Assembly (NCBI RefSeq): GCF_000269805.1
Contig: NZ_JH711481.1
Coordinates: 285,497-349,496 of the forward strand
Direction of reading: 5' to 3'
DNA length: 64,000 bases
Source: Actinomyces massiliensis 4401292
GTDB taxonomy: Bacteria; Actinomycetota; Actinomycetes; Actinomycetales; Actinomycetaceae
The notes beneath the pieces are model-generated. The model was not told the origin of the DNA and searched no databases. It saw nothing but the letters and a program-made list of their open reading frames with translations. A program made the position numbers and the translations under genes. Positions 1-9,700 of this stretch are shown in pieces; the first letter of the stretch is position 1, and each line of letters begins with the position of its first letter.

Positions 1-122
1 GCAGCGACGCCGCCCGCAGCCGAGCCGAACTGGGCATCAGATACCGGCCGATCCAGGCGTCCCTGGAGGAGATGGTCGAGCAGATGCAGCAGATGCAGCC
101 TCGCGAGGCGCCGGGGGCGTAG
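1..122 (+). CDS. C-terminal end of an extended-SDR NAD(P)-dependent epimerase/reductase (partial)
   Basis: Only the last 39 codons are present; the gene enters from outside the window and the reading frame starts at base 3. The visible residues include SRAELGIRYRPIQASLEEM. This resembles the C-terminal helix of extended short-chain dehydrogenases (aldehyde reductase or NAD-dependent epimerase type), where a motif like A-x-x-ELG-x-RPxxxSL is common. The Rossmann nucleotide-binding part is not visible, so cofactor and substrate cannot be stated. The tail ends in a Met/Gln-rich stretch (EMVEQMQQMQPRE). The next gene begins 56 bases downstream with its own promoter, so this is probably the end of a transcript. 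Confidence 0.4.
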   Translation, partial: SDAARSRAELGIRYRPIQASLEEMVEQMQQMQPREAPGA

Positions 123-166
123 AACGCGCACACCGCTCGGGTGCGGGCGCGGAGCCGTAGATGCCG

Positions 167-172
167 TAGACT
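167..172 (+). promoter_or_regulatory. -10 box of a leaderless promoter
   Basis: TAGACT lies six bases before the ATG at 179. This matches the TANNNT-N6/7-start pattern seen before many genes in this window. The CGGAGG between them touches the ATG and is too close to act as a ribosome binding site. Confidence 0.5.
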
Positions 173-178
173 CGGAGG

Positions 179-871
179 ATGTCGGCAATAGCTGACGCGC
201 TCAGGGCGGATCGATCAGGCTGGACGATCCCCGCGGAGCTGGAGCGCGCCTGGTGCTGGATGGAGACCTGGGGCCTCACCGTCATCAAGGACGGGCACTG
301 CATGACCGCGCCCTTCCCCGTCGCACCGCAGGCCGGCCCCTTTTTCACCTCGGAGCCCGCCGCAGATGCGACCCTGGAGGCCTGGTTCGACGACGGCCGA
401 TCCCACCACGACCGCCTGCTGCCCATCGCCCGGGTCAGCGCCGACGGCTCCATCGGCGCCCTGTGGCGCGACGACGACGGCGGGGTGCGCGCCGTCGTCC
501 TGGGATCCAAGGGTGCCGCGTACACCATTGCCGACGACGTCCGCGGACTCCTGGCGCTCTTCGCGATCGGCTACCGCGATCTCACCTCCTGGGAGCTCGG
601 GCTCCCGCCGAACGACGACGATGCCGTTGAATCGGTCAGCGACTTCCGCACCTGGGTCGAGCACGTCCTCGGCATCACCGTCCCCCCGGAGTGGCCGGCC
701 GTGGGCGACGACGACTTCTCCGCCTGGATCGACGCCGCCCTCAGCCTGCTCGGAACCCCCGGCTACACCGTCACCGCACTGCCGGCCGCTGCCGCCGCAC
801 TCACGCTGACCATCTGGGCGGCCGTGTGCCTGGCGGCGTACGCCGCCGCCCTCATTCGCCGAGACGCATGA
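179..871 (+). CDS. Hypothetical protein, possibly SUKH/SMI1-like, with a C-terminal membrane segment
   Basis: A 230-residue acidic protein not firmly recognised. Residues about 110-190 (DDVRGLLALFAIGYRDL, then an acidic PPNDDD stretch, then FRTWVEHVLGI) are reminiscent of SMI1/KNR4 (SUKH) domains, which often serve as immunity proteins in actinobacteria; this is weak. Residues about 200-225 form one hydrophobic Ala/Leu segment (TALPAAAAALTLTIWAAVCL) followed by AALIRR, suggesting a C-terminal tail anchor with the bulk of the protein in the cytoplasm. The start is supported by a leaderless-type -10 box. The gene converges on recR, whose stop is 70 bases away. No toxin partner is visible next to it. 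Confidence 0.6.
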   Translation: MSAIADALRADRSGWTIPAELERAWCWMETWGLTVIKDGHCMTAPFPVAPQAGPFFTSEPAADATLEAWFDDGRSHHDRLLPIARVSADGSIGALWRDDDGGVRAVVLGSKGAAYTIADDVRGLLALFAIGYRDLTSWELGLPPNDDDAVESVSDFRTWVEHVLGITVPPEWPAVGDDDFSAWIDAALSLLGTPGYTVTALPAAAAALTLTIWAAVCLAAYAAALIRRDA

Positions 872-940
872 CCGCCAGCGGCGCCGACAGTCCGGAGCCG
901 AGGCCTAGCCGTCGGACGATGGCTAGGCCGTTAGGCCGTT

Positions 941-1552
941 TCACGCCCCGTCGTCGACCCGCCGCCGTCCCTCGAAGGCCCGGCCGAGGGTGACCTCGTC
1001 GGCGTACTCCAGGTCGCTGCCCACGGGCAGGCCCGAGGCGAGCCGCGAAACCGGCACATCCATGGTGCGCAGCATGCGCGTGAGGTAGGCGGCGGTGGCC
1101 TCACCCACGACGTCGGGGTCGGTGGCGACGATGACCTCCTCCACGCCGCTCCCCACCCGGGCGAAGAGCTCTCGCACCCGCAGATCGTCGGGGCCGACCC
1201 CGTTGATGGGGTCGATGGCCCCGCCCAGCACGTGGTACAACCCGCGGTACTCGCGGGTGCGCTCGATGGCCACGACGTCCTTGGGCTCCTCCACCACGCA
1301 GATCACCCGCTGATCGCGGCGCGGGTCGCGGCAGATCGCGCACTGCTCGGATTCGGCGATGTTCCCGCAGGTCTCGCAGAAGCGCACCCGCGCCTTGACG
1401 GCGCGCAGGGCCTCGATGAGGCGCTCGACGCTGGCCGAGTCCGCGGACAGGACGTGGAAGGCCATGCGCTGAGCGGACTTCGGGCCGATGCCGGGCAGCT
1501 CGCCGAACTCGTCGATGAGGTCCTGAACGGCGCCCTCGTAGACAGCCGGCAT
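941..1552 (-). CDS. recR: Recombination mediator protein RecR
   Basis: 203 residues, the usual RecR length. RecR acts with RecF/RecO in the cytoplasm to load RecA on gapped DNA. Domains in order: N-terminal helix-hairpin-helix ([16 protein letters not shown], residues 18-33), a C4 zinc finger (Cys59, 62, 71 and 74) and a Toprim domain ([12 protein letters not shown], then the acidic [12 protein letters not shown]). The C-terminus carries the conserved [18 protein letters not shown]. It starts one base after the dnaX stop and is co-transcribed with dnaX, an arrangement common across bacteria. All expected motifs are present, so it should be functional. Confidence 0.97.
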   Translation of the reverse strand: MPAVYEGAVQDLIDEFGELPGIGPKSAQRMAFHVLSADSASVERLIEALRAVKARVRFCETCGNIAESEQCAICRDPRRDQRVICVVEEPKDVVAIERTREYRGLYHVLGGAIDPINGVGPDDLRVRELFARVGSGVEEVIVATDPDVVGEATAAYLTRMLRTMDVPVSRLASGLPVGSDLEYADEVTLGRAFEGRRRVDDGA

Positions 1553-1553
1553 G

Positions 1554-4500
1554 TCAGCGCCTCTCCTGAGTCACAGTGATCTCCTCTAGAACTTTCGCCC
1601 CCAGCAGCCGTTTGACCACCTCGAGGCCGACCACGCCGGCCTCCTCGGCGTCCTCGTCGTCCTCGCTGGGGACGTCGTCATCGACGGACGACGAGGCGAA
1701 GGACGCCGAGCGGGCCGCGCCCGGGCCCGCGTGCGCCTGCCCGCGGGCGGCCGCGCGCGCCGCGGCCCGAGCTGCGGAGACCCGGTCCTGGGAGTCGTCG
1801 GCGGGCGCCCAGGGCTCCCCCGGCTCGGGCTCGTCCTCGGGCGGGGGCTCCTGCGGGACGGGGGTGCCGTCGGAGAAGGTGTCCGGGCTGTCCCAGCTGA
1901 CGGGGGCCAGGCCGTGATGCTCACGCGGCTCATGGCGCTCCTGCCGCTCGCCCTGCTCAAGCTGCCCGATCTGACTCGTCGGCGTCGAGGCGGACGGCGA
2001 GGACGGCGCAGCCCCGCCGGGCAGTTTCGGCAGGGCATGCAAACGGTGCACAGTGGCCAGGGGCGTCGCCTCGACCGGATCCGGCCCGGGAGGCCCGGGG
2101 GACGGAGGCTCGGGCGACCCGGGCGACTCGAGAGGCGCTGCGCCGTCGGGCGACGACGGCGGGGAAGCCGTCGCCTCGGATGCCGCCGGTCCCGGTTCCG
2201 CAGATGATTCCGCCTCCGCGGACCGAGCCGACGGGCCGGCCGGCGAGGGCGCGGACGGCGCTGAGTCGGCCGCTCGCGTCGCAGGTGACGAGAGCGGCCG
2301 TTCGCCTTGAGCATCGGTGGGCGCCGGGTCCGCTGAGGACGCCGGGTCCGCGCGGTCCCCCCGGTCCGCCGGGCCTCGGACGGGAGCCGATCGGGCGGAG
2401 TCCGGTGACGCGGAACCTGCGGATTCGGCTGTCGATGGAACAGGCTGCGAGAACGACGACGGGGCGCCTCCGTCCGCCACAGCGGCGCCGGCCGACGACC
2501 CTGACGACGCCGTCGCTGTCTGCTCGGCCGCCCCGCGGCCGGCTTCCTCAGTCGCCCCGCGACCGGCCTTCTGAGCGCCCGGAACGGCGATGACGCCCCA
2601 GCCGTCGTCCGCCGGCTCCGGTGAAGCGGCATCGGCGGGGGTGCGGACCCGAGGTGCGGCAGGCTCCGGCCGTCCGGGCGCCTCATCCCCCGGGGCCACC
2701 GGACCACCCGGCGCTTGCGGAGCGAAAGCCACCGGAGCCCCCTCGACGGCGGGGCCTCCCCGCCCCATCTGCCCGGCGCTGCCCGCCGCGTCGGCACCGA
2801 CGCCGTCGGGCCACCCGGCACCATCCGGAGCGGCGGCACCGGGGCCGCCCGGCCAACCGCCCGGGCCGCCACCGCCCGGTCCCGCGGAACCTCCAGGGCC
2901 CCCGGACGGTCCGCCGGGTCCGCCGCCCGGACCGGCCAGGACAGCGTGCACCTCAAGCCTGAGGCCGAGCGCTTGATGCAGGGCCCGGGAGAGCACCGGG
3001 CCGTGGCCGCCGTTCTCGAAGGCGTTGACCAGGCCCTGTCCGCTGAAGATCACTTCGAAGACGCCGTTGTTGATGGCTCCGGGCTGGGAGTTGGGGCCCA
3101 CGAGCGCCCAGGTGGCGCGCCGCGAGCGCTTGGCCGCCTCGAGGACCTCCTCCCAGCGGCCGCGGATCATCTCGGCGTCCGCGGCGGGGCTCGCCTGTCC
3201 GGGCGGCTGCGGGGGTTGCGGGGTTTGCGAGGGTGACGGTGTTTGCGGCGGCTGCGGAGATTGCGAGGGCACGGCACCCGCACTCGGGGTCGAGTTCGCC
3301 GACGGTTCCCCGCGCGATCCCGGCTGCGACCCGAGACGCGGCCCGGCACCGCCCGCACCCCCGGAACGGCCCGCCTGCGCGGGGCGCTCGGGAGAGTCCC
3401 AGTCCACCGGGGAGACTCCGCCCTGCGGCGTCGCAGAAGGAGGCGGTGCCGCAGCGTGGGCGCCCGATGCAGCCGAGGCCGTGCCGGCGCCGGGAGAGAC
3501 TGCCGACCCGACGGCAGCAGGAGGCGCTGCCTGAGCGGCGGGCGACGCCGTCTCAGCAGCCTCAGCAGCCCGGGCAGGCGCACCGCCCTGCGCCTGCCCG
3601 GGCTCCGGAGGCGCGGCGGTCGGGGCGGCGCGGCGGGCGATCTCGGCGGCCATGGCCCGGCCGCCACCGGCCTGCTGCGGGCCGTCCCCACCCGGATGCT
3701 GCGCAGGCGGCCCCGCCGGGGCGCCCGGAGCGGCCGCGCGGCGACCGGACACGAGCAGGCGGGCCATGAGGAGTTCGAGCTGGAGGCGCGGCGAGGTGGC
3801 CCCCACCATCTGCGACAGGGCCTGTGCCGTCACGTCCGCCGCACGCGACAGGCCGGCCGCCCCGATGGTGCGCGACTGCACCTCCATGCGGGCCAACTCG
3901 TCGTCGGGCATGGAGCCGAGTGCGGGTCCGGCCTCCGAACCGGCCAGGGCGATGACCAGCAAGTCCCTCAAGCGCTGCAGGAGATCCTCGACGAAACGCC
4001 GCGGGTCGTGCCCGGAGGAGACGACGCGGTCCACGACCCGGAAGACCCCGGCGCCGTCGGAGGCGGCCAGGGCGTCCACGCAGGCGTCGAGCATGGTGGT
4101 GTCGGTGTAGCCCAGGAGGGCCACGGCCCGCCGGTAGTCCACCTCGGAGTCGATCGCCCCGCCGATGAGCTGATCCATGACGGACAGGGTGTCGCGCACG
4201 CTTCCGCCGCCGGCACGGGTCACCAGTGGGAAGACGCCCGGGCCGACCCGCACGTCCTCGGCGTCGCACAGGTGGGCGAGGTAGGCCTCGAGCGTGTCCG
4301 GCGCCACCAGGCGGAAGGGGTAGTGGTGGGTGCGCGAGCGGATGGTGCCGATGACCTTCTCCGGCTCGGTGGTGGCGAAGACGAACTTCACGTGCGCCGG
4401 CGGCTCCTCGACGAGCTTGAGCAGGGCGTTGAAGCCCTGCGGTGTGACCATGTGGGCCTCGTCGAGGATGAAGATCTTGAAGCGATCGCGCGCCGGGGCG

Positions 4501-4841
4501 AAGGAGGCGCGCTCGCGCAGGTCCCGGGCGTCGTCCACGCCGTTGTGGCTGGCGGCGTCGATCTCGACGACGTCGAGGCTGCCCGGGCCGCCGGTGGCCA
4601 GGTCCCGGCAGGAGGCGCACTGCCCGCAGGGGGTGTCGGCGGGGAAGCGCTCGCAGTTCAGGCAGCGCGCCAGGATGCGGGCCGAGGTGGTCTTGCCGCA
4701 GCCGCGCGGGCCGGAGAAGAGGTAGGCGTGGGTGACGCGATCACCGCGCAGTGCTGCCATGAGAGGGGCGGTCACATGGTCCTGCCCGATGACGTCCTGG
4801 AAGGTGTCGGGGCGGTAGCGGCGGTACAGGGCAGTGGTCAC
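1554..4841 (-). CDS. dnaX: DNA polymerase III subunit gamma/tau
   Basis: The clamp-loader ATPase of the replisome, 1095 residues. Residues 1-370 form the AAA+ module: Walker A GPRGCGKT (44-51), zinc-binding Cys60/63/72/75/78, Walker B FILDEAH (124-130). Residues about 375-555 and 645-1000 are low-complexity Ala/Pro/Gly/Ser tracts. They surround a folded segment ([20 protein letters not shown], about 555-640) typical of actinobacterial tau. The C-terminus ([19 protein letters not shown]) is conserved and probably contacts other polymerase subunits. At nearly 1100 residues it is much longer than E. coli DnaX (643), because of the linkers. The GTG start lies six bases after a TAGGCT box on the minus strand, suggesting a leaderless mRNA. 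No programmed-frameshift site was identified. Confidence 0.95.
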   Translation of the reverse strand: MTTALYRRYRPDTFQDVIGQDHVTAPLMAALRGDRVTHAYLFSGPRGCGKTTSARILARCLNCERFPADTPCGQCASCRDLATGGPGSLDVVEIDAASHNGVDDARDLRERASFAPARDRFKIFILDEAHMVTPQGFNALLKLVEEPPAHVKFVFATTEPEKVIGTIRSRTHHYPFRLVAPDTLEAYLAHLCDAEDVRVGPGVFPLVTRAGGGSVRDTLSVMDQLIGGAIDSEVDYRRAVALLGYTDTTMLDACVDALAASDGAGVFRVVDRVVSSGHDPRRFVEDLLQRLRDLLVIALAGSEAGPALGSMPDDELARMEVQSRTIGAAGLSRAADVTAQALSQMVGATSPRLQLELLMARLLVSGRRAAAPGAPAGPPAQHPGGDGPQQAGGGRAMAAEIARRAAPTAAPPEPGQAQGGAPARAAEAAETASPAAQAAPPAAVGSAVSPGAGTASAASGAHAAAPPPSATPQGGVSPVDWDSPERPAQAGRSGGAGGAGPRLGSQPGSRGEPSANSTPSAGAVPSQSPQPPQTPSPSQTPQPPQPPGQASPAADAEMIRGRWEEVLEAAKRSRRATWALVGPNSQPGAINNGVFEVIFSGQGLVNAFENGGHGPVLSRALHQALGLRLEVHAVLAGPGGGPGGPSGGPGGSAGPGGGGPGGWPGGPGAAAPDGAGWPDGVGADAAGSAGQMGRGGPAVEGAPVAFAPQAPGGPVAPGDEAPGRPEPAAPRVRTPADAASPEPADDGWGVIAVPGAQKAGRGATEEAGRGAAEQTATASSGSSAGAAVADGGAPSSFSQPVPSTAESAGSASPDSARSAPVRGPADRGDRADPASSADPAPTDAQGERPLSSPATRAADSAPSAPSPAGPSARSAEAESSAEPGPAASEATASPPSSPDGAAPLESPGSPEPPSPGPPGPDPVEATPLATVHRLHALPKLPGGAAPSSPSASTPTSQIGQLEQGERQERHEPREHHGLAPVSWDSPDTFSDGTPVPQEPPPEDEPEPGEPWAPADDSQDRVSAARAAARAAARGQAHAGPGAARSASFASSSVDDDVPSEDDEDAEEAGVVGLEVVKRLLGAKVLEEITVTQERR

Positions 4842-4847
4842 GGTCCG

Positions 4848-4853
4848 AGCCTA
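4848..4853 (-). promoter_or_regulatory. Leaderless -10 box of dnaX
   Basis: On the minus strand TAGGCT stands six bases before the GTG start of dnaX. No Shine-Dalgarno sequence fits in between. Confidence 0.5.
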
Positions 4854-4976
4854 TCCGAGCCGGAGCCGACGACGTCGGGCGCTGGGGTGGGCCGGGGATC
4901 TGGGGCCCGGGCGTGGGTAAGGCACCGAGCGCGATGTTCCCTCACCTGAGAACGGCCCCGCCTCGCCCGTGCACGC

Positions 4977-5049
4977 ATCGAGGTCGACATTTTCGAACGA
5001 GGGCGACGGTGGCACCGTCGATCTCGTTCCGAGAAGTCGATCTCGTCCT
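4977..5049. repeat. Palindromic repeat, copy 1
   Basis: A divergent copy of the 67-73 bp palindrome family, with CGAGGTCGAC on the left and GTCGATCTCG on the right around the centre CGACGGTGGCACCGTCG. The arms differ at several bases (ACATTTTC opposite GAGAAGT), so it is partly decayed. It sits between the dnaX promoter and gene-poor DNA. Confidence 0.75.
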
Positions 5050-5213
5050 ACTTCGGCCACTGCTTGTGCGAGATTCGCAGGAGACACGGGGGAATCACGG
5101 GGAAATACAGGGAAATGAGGACCCCTCGCGCACCCGCCAGAGCCCGCTTACCCTTGCTACCTCCCGGTCCTGGGGGATTCACTGGATGACGCCGCACGAG
5201 GGGCCGGATCAGA

Positions 5214-5664
5214 GTGTACCCGATAACGGGCCAGCTGCGGCACCATGAGTCCGGTGCGAGGCGGCCCGGGCTCACGCCGCAGCTACCGCTGGACGAGTAC
5301 GACGCCGACGATTCCGACCCATTCTCGGCCGAGTTCCTGGAGTACGGAGTACTACGCGAGGGTCAACGACCGCGGCTGGCAACCGAACTCGATCGGCGCC
5401 TTCACCCATGACAGCTACATGGCGCACGTCAACTTCGGGCGCCTGCGCAACCTGGCGGACTTCGCACCGCGCCAGGCACCCACCTGTGGGGCACTCGAAC
5501 GTGAACGCACCTTCCTGACGTCAACGTACCCTTCTCCCAGCTTTCTGGGGGTGGAGATCAGAAGGATGGGAGAAAGGTGCGTTCATGCGACGAACCGCCG
5601 TTGGCATTGGGGGGGGCCGCCCGCCCAATCCGCCCGACACCCCGCGCATGACACATCACCCTGA
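5214..5664 (+). pseudogene. Unrecognised, probably frameshifted coding remnant
   Basis: Two overlapping frames each show protein-like sequence for only part of the stretch. One begins at 5214 and reads DEYDADDSDPFSAEFLEYG. The other takes over near 5345 and reads YYARVNDRGWQPNSIGAF and HVNFGRLRNLADF. Together they look like one acidic-then-aromatic protein broken by a frameshift near 5340. I do not recognise the family. Nothing in the flanks suggests a role. It may be leftover cargo beside the tRNA-Ser gene. Confidence 0.25.
5503..5584. repeat. Inverted repeat able to form a long hairpin
   Basis: GAACGCACCTT (5503-5513) is matched by AAGGTGCGTTC (5574-5584). Inside are CTTCTCCC/GGGAGAA and a small CCCAG-CTTT-CTGGG hairpin. 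The nested pairing suggests a structured RNA, a terminator or a short mobile-element remnant. GGTGCGTTC recurs in the hairpin at 56784-56835. Confidence 0.45.
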
Positions 5665-5775
5665 CGTGCCGCGTGACAGATCCCACCGCCGCGGGCTGGC
5701 CTCAAGGGAAGGGGTCCGATATATTGCTTTCTCGTTGCACGGAGCCGGCACTTCACGCTGGTCTCGTGGACGCCT

Positions 5776-5860
5776 GGAGGATTCGCCTAGTGGCCTATGG
5801 CGCACGCTTGGAAAGCGTGTTGGGTGCAAGCCCTCGGGGGTTCGAATCCCCCATCCTCCG
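5776..5860 (+). tRNA. serT: tRNA-Ser(GGA)
   Basis: The acceptor stem is GGAGGAT pairing with ATCCTCC. The anticodon stem-loop is CACGC-TTGGAAA-GCGTG with anticodon GGA, reading UCC. A long variable arm, characteristic of class II tRNAs, is followed by the T arm GGGGG-TTCGAAT-CCCCC. The discriminator is G5860. CCA is not encoded (CCG follows). The specificity call rests on the anticodon and variable arm; the gene symbol is a best guess. Confidence 0.93.
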
Positions 5861-5863
5861 CCG

Positions 5864-6568
5864 CAGTTTCCGTTGAGGTCAAGAGACTCCAGAGCTTGTG
5901 AGCTCACTGAGGCCCACAGCGATGTGGCCTGCTTACGGTCATTATGGTCTGTCCCTCGCAGACGGGAGCGCGTCGCGCCCCGTGAATCAACTCCTCCGAA
6001 CTCGTTTGCGGCAAGAAGGCGCGCGCCTGCCCAGACCCAACACATCGGCAACCGGCCTGACCGTACTGGCGAACGCGGTCGCACTGCCCCCATGGCCTCG
6101 CGCTCCCGGCCGGCTCTGGATTCGTTTCCGCAGTACCACTACTCCCGGGGCTCCGCGTCGTCATCCGGCGCCGCGCCTCCGGCCGGTTCCGGCCGACCCC
6201 ACCGCGCCACCGGGAAGCGGTCCATTCGAAGCTTGCGAACACCGAATTGGCGAGAGAATGGTGAGAGTCGCACGCTCAGTCATGCCCTACTTTCGAAGAA
6301 ACCCCGGAATCAAGCGGAAAAGCGAATCCACTCATCGCCATCGTGAGTCTCCCATGTGCGACTTCGGGTTCCACACACCGCCAACCGGAGGAACCGTGGG
6401 CAAGACCGTGCAGGCGCACTCGGGTACCCGAGTACCCGGCATAGTGCGCACTCGTTGACACTCGCAGTTCGCTGAGGTCGGCCCTTTGAGAACCGCTCGG
6501 GGATCACATCGGAGGTAGCTCCATCCAATTCGCGTAAGAATGTCAACCTTGATCTCCGAAAGCTGCGC
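5864..6568. other. Gene-poor spacer after tRNA-Ser
   Basis: About 700 bases with no convincing gene. Open frames on both strands have random-looking composition and no start signals or recognisable domains. The stretch ends in an array of 22-bp repeats. Confidence 0.5.
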
Positions 6569-6658
6569 GGACCGATCTCGAGGCGGACTGCGACCGATCT
6601 CGAGCCGGAACCGGACCGATCTCGGCGCGGAATACGACCGATCTCGGCGAAAGGACGG
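6569..6658. repeat. 22-bp tandem repeat array (4 units)
   Basis: ACCGATCTCG starts at 6571, 6593, 6615 and 6637, a strict 22-base period. This is the reverse orientation of the CGAGATCGGT family. The array lies at the 3' side of the large activase gene and ends with CTCGGCGAAA, the same end seen at the arrays at 22461 and 46892. Confidence 0.9.
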
Positions 6659-6704
6659 GTGCGCCCGCTCGCTCACTAGCCCGCTCGCCCAGCCGCCCAC
6701 TCGC

Positions 6705-9700
6705 TCACTTCCTCAGGGCATCGACCCATTCCTGGGCGGCCTCCTGGGCTGCGACATCGGGCGACTGAGGCGTGTTGTCCGGGGCCGGCCCCAGATCGGC
6801 CAGGAGCTCACTCATCTCACCCATCGCTGAGCCAGCTGAGTCAGCAGACTCCGCAGAACCAGCTGAACCAGCACGACTACTCGCCTCCTCGGCCTGACTC
6901 TCGTGGATCATGTGAGCGGTGGAGATCATGAGCTTGAGGCGGTTGAGCTGGTTGACCTCGCTGGCACCGGGGTCGTAGTCGATGCCGACGATGTTGGCCT
7001 GCGGATACTGGCGGCGGATCTCTCGGAACATGCCCTTGCCGACCACATGGTTGGGCAGGCATCCGAAGGGCTGGCAGCACACGATGTTCGGCGCACCGTT
7101 CTCAATGAGCTCGATCATCTCCGCGGCCAGCAGCCACCCTTCCCCCGCCTGGTTGCCCAGGCTCAGGATCTTCGAGGCCTTCTGAGCCATGACAGCGCTG
7201 GAGGCCTCGACATCGAATATCCGCCCGGCGGCGAGCGCCGCCCGGGCCGGGGCCTGCGCCTGCTCGAGGAACCACACGGCGGCCTTCTTCTTGGTCAGGG
7301 AGTCCAACCCAATGCCATAGGTGTCGGCCTCCCACTGAGCGGTCGCCGGACCGTTGACGAAGAAGGCCAGCAGCCCGGGGACGACGGCCTCGCAGCCCTC
7401 GGCCTCGATCTGATCGACGACATGGTTGTTGGCATCCGGCTGGAACTTGACCAGGACCTCCCCGACGACACCCACGCGCGGCTTGCGTGGGATATCGCGG
7501 CGCGGCAGGGCGGCGAACTCTCGGACCATCTCTCGCAACAGGCGCCGGTAGCCCAGCCGTCCGCCCCAGGTGGCGCTGCGCCCCTTGTGCTCGAAGAACT
7601 CCCCGATGATCGCGTTCCAGCGCCCCAGAAGCCGGTTGGCGGCGCCCTCCTCGGCCTCGTAGGGGCGCACGCGCAGCAGACAGGTGTTGAGGGTGTCGCC
7701 GATGATGACGCCCTGGACGACCTTGAGCGCCAGGGTCGGGGTGATCTTGAACCCGGGGTTCTCCTCAAGACCCTGCACGGAGACCGCGAGGACGGGGATC
7801 TGGGGGTATCCGGCGTCGCGCAGGCCCTTGCGGAGCATGGCGGCGTAGTTGGTGGCGCGGCACATGCCGCCGGTCTGGGAGATGGCGACCACGCAGCGGT
7901 CGGGGTCGTGGGTGCCGTCCTCGAAGGCTCCAATGAGCTGGCCGATCACCATAATGGCGGGGAAGCAGGCGTCATTGTTGACGTAGCGCAGGCCCACCTC
8001 GAGATCATCCCGGCTGGCCGACTCCAGCAGCTCGACCTTGTAGCCCAGCCGTCGCATGAGCGGCGCGAGCGGGCGGAAGTGGACCGGGCTCATCTGCGGC
8101 ATGAGGATCGTGTGGGTGGCGCGCATCTCCTCGGTGAACGCCGGGGTGGTAGCGCCGGGCAGCTCGCGCGCCCGCCTCGCCCCGGGCCGACCGCCCCCAG
8201 AGCCGGCGCCCTCGGTCTCCGAGCCGGCCGAGGCACCGACGGATGCGGGTTCGGCGCCTTCACAAGCGGAGTTCGACGCCGTCCCGGCGGGCCCGGCCGC
8301 GGGGGCGGGCGCCAGACTGGTGTCGATCTCGACCGGCTCGTTCTCCAACGGCCGCGCGGCGGCCTGCGCGTCCGAGCCAACCGGTCCCGCGCCCGAACCC
8401 GTGGACCGCGCATCCGAACCGCCCGACTGCCCGGGCCCGGCGGCCGGAGCGGAATCGCGATGACGACGCCGGGCCTCGGAGGCCGCGGACAGGGATCGCA
8501 GGCGGATCGTGGCGGCCCCGAGGTTGGAGACCTCATCGATCTTGAGGGTCGTGTAGACGCCTCCGGCGGACTCCAGGATCTCCTGGACCTGGTCGGTGGT
8601 CACGGCATCGACGCCGCAGCCGAAGGAGTTGAGCTGGACGAGCTCGAGGTCGTCCGCATCGGTGACGAGCTCGGCGGCCTGGTAGAGGCGGGAGTGGTAG
8701 GCCCACTGGTCGCGCACGCGCAGGTGCACGGCGGAGCTCTCGGTGGCGACGCTCGCCTCGGGGCTGGGCAGGTCCTCGGCACGCACGTCCGACCAGTCGG
8801 CGGGCGCCTGCGGGTCCTCCTTCTTCCTGCTCAGACCGCGGCGGATGGAGGCGACTGCGCGCGACAGCGCCCCGCCGGCCACCTGGTGCTCGACGCCGTC
8901 GTCGGCCTCGACCTCGGGCCGGGCAGGCTCGGGCAGGATCGAGTCCTCCGACAGGACCGCCATGCCCAGGGTGTTGATGACGTCGGGGACCCCGTGGTTG
9001 ATCTCGGGATCGATGTGGTAGGGCCGCCCGGCCAGGACGATGCCCTTGCGGCCGTGCTCGTGCATCCATTCCAGGGTGCGGCGCCCCTCGGCGCGCACGT
9101 CGGCCTTGAAGGCGGCGTCCTCGGCGAAGCCGGCGGCCACCGCCTTGCGGGCCTCGGGCAGGGTGACGTCCCAGTCGGCGAAGACCTCCACGAGCCGCTC
9201 GGCGAGCTTGCCCGGATTGGCCAGGTTGAGGAACGGGGACAGCATGCGCACGCCGGCCCCCTCAGCGCCGTCAGCCCCCTCCGCGTCTCCAGTGCCTCCT
9301 CGGCCGCCGCGGAGCTGCTCGACGTTGGTGCGGATGACCTCCGGGTAGGTGGCCACGATCGGGCAGTTGAAGTGGTCGTCGGCCCTATCGACGAGTTTGC
9401 GCTCGAAGAAGACGCACGGGAACCAGATGGTCTTCACGCCCTTGTCGATGAGGGATTTCACGTGCCCGTGGGCGAGCTTGGCCGGGTAGCACACGTTCTC
9501 GCTGGGGATGGAGTCCATTCCCGACTCGAACAGCTCGTGGTTGGAGCGCCCCGAGATCATGACCCGGAATCCCAGCTGGGTGAGGATGGTGAACCACAGG
9601 GGGTAGTTCTCGTACATGCCCAGCACTCGCGGAACCCCGATCTCGCCGCGAGTGTCCTGCCCGCGGCGCAGACGCCGGTAGGCGAAGGTGCGCCGGTACT

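Noticed and set aside
5656-6093. Open frames over and after tRNA-Ser(GGA)
   Set aside because: One includes the tRNA sequence itself, and the others lack domains, start signals and codon bias.
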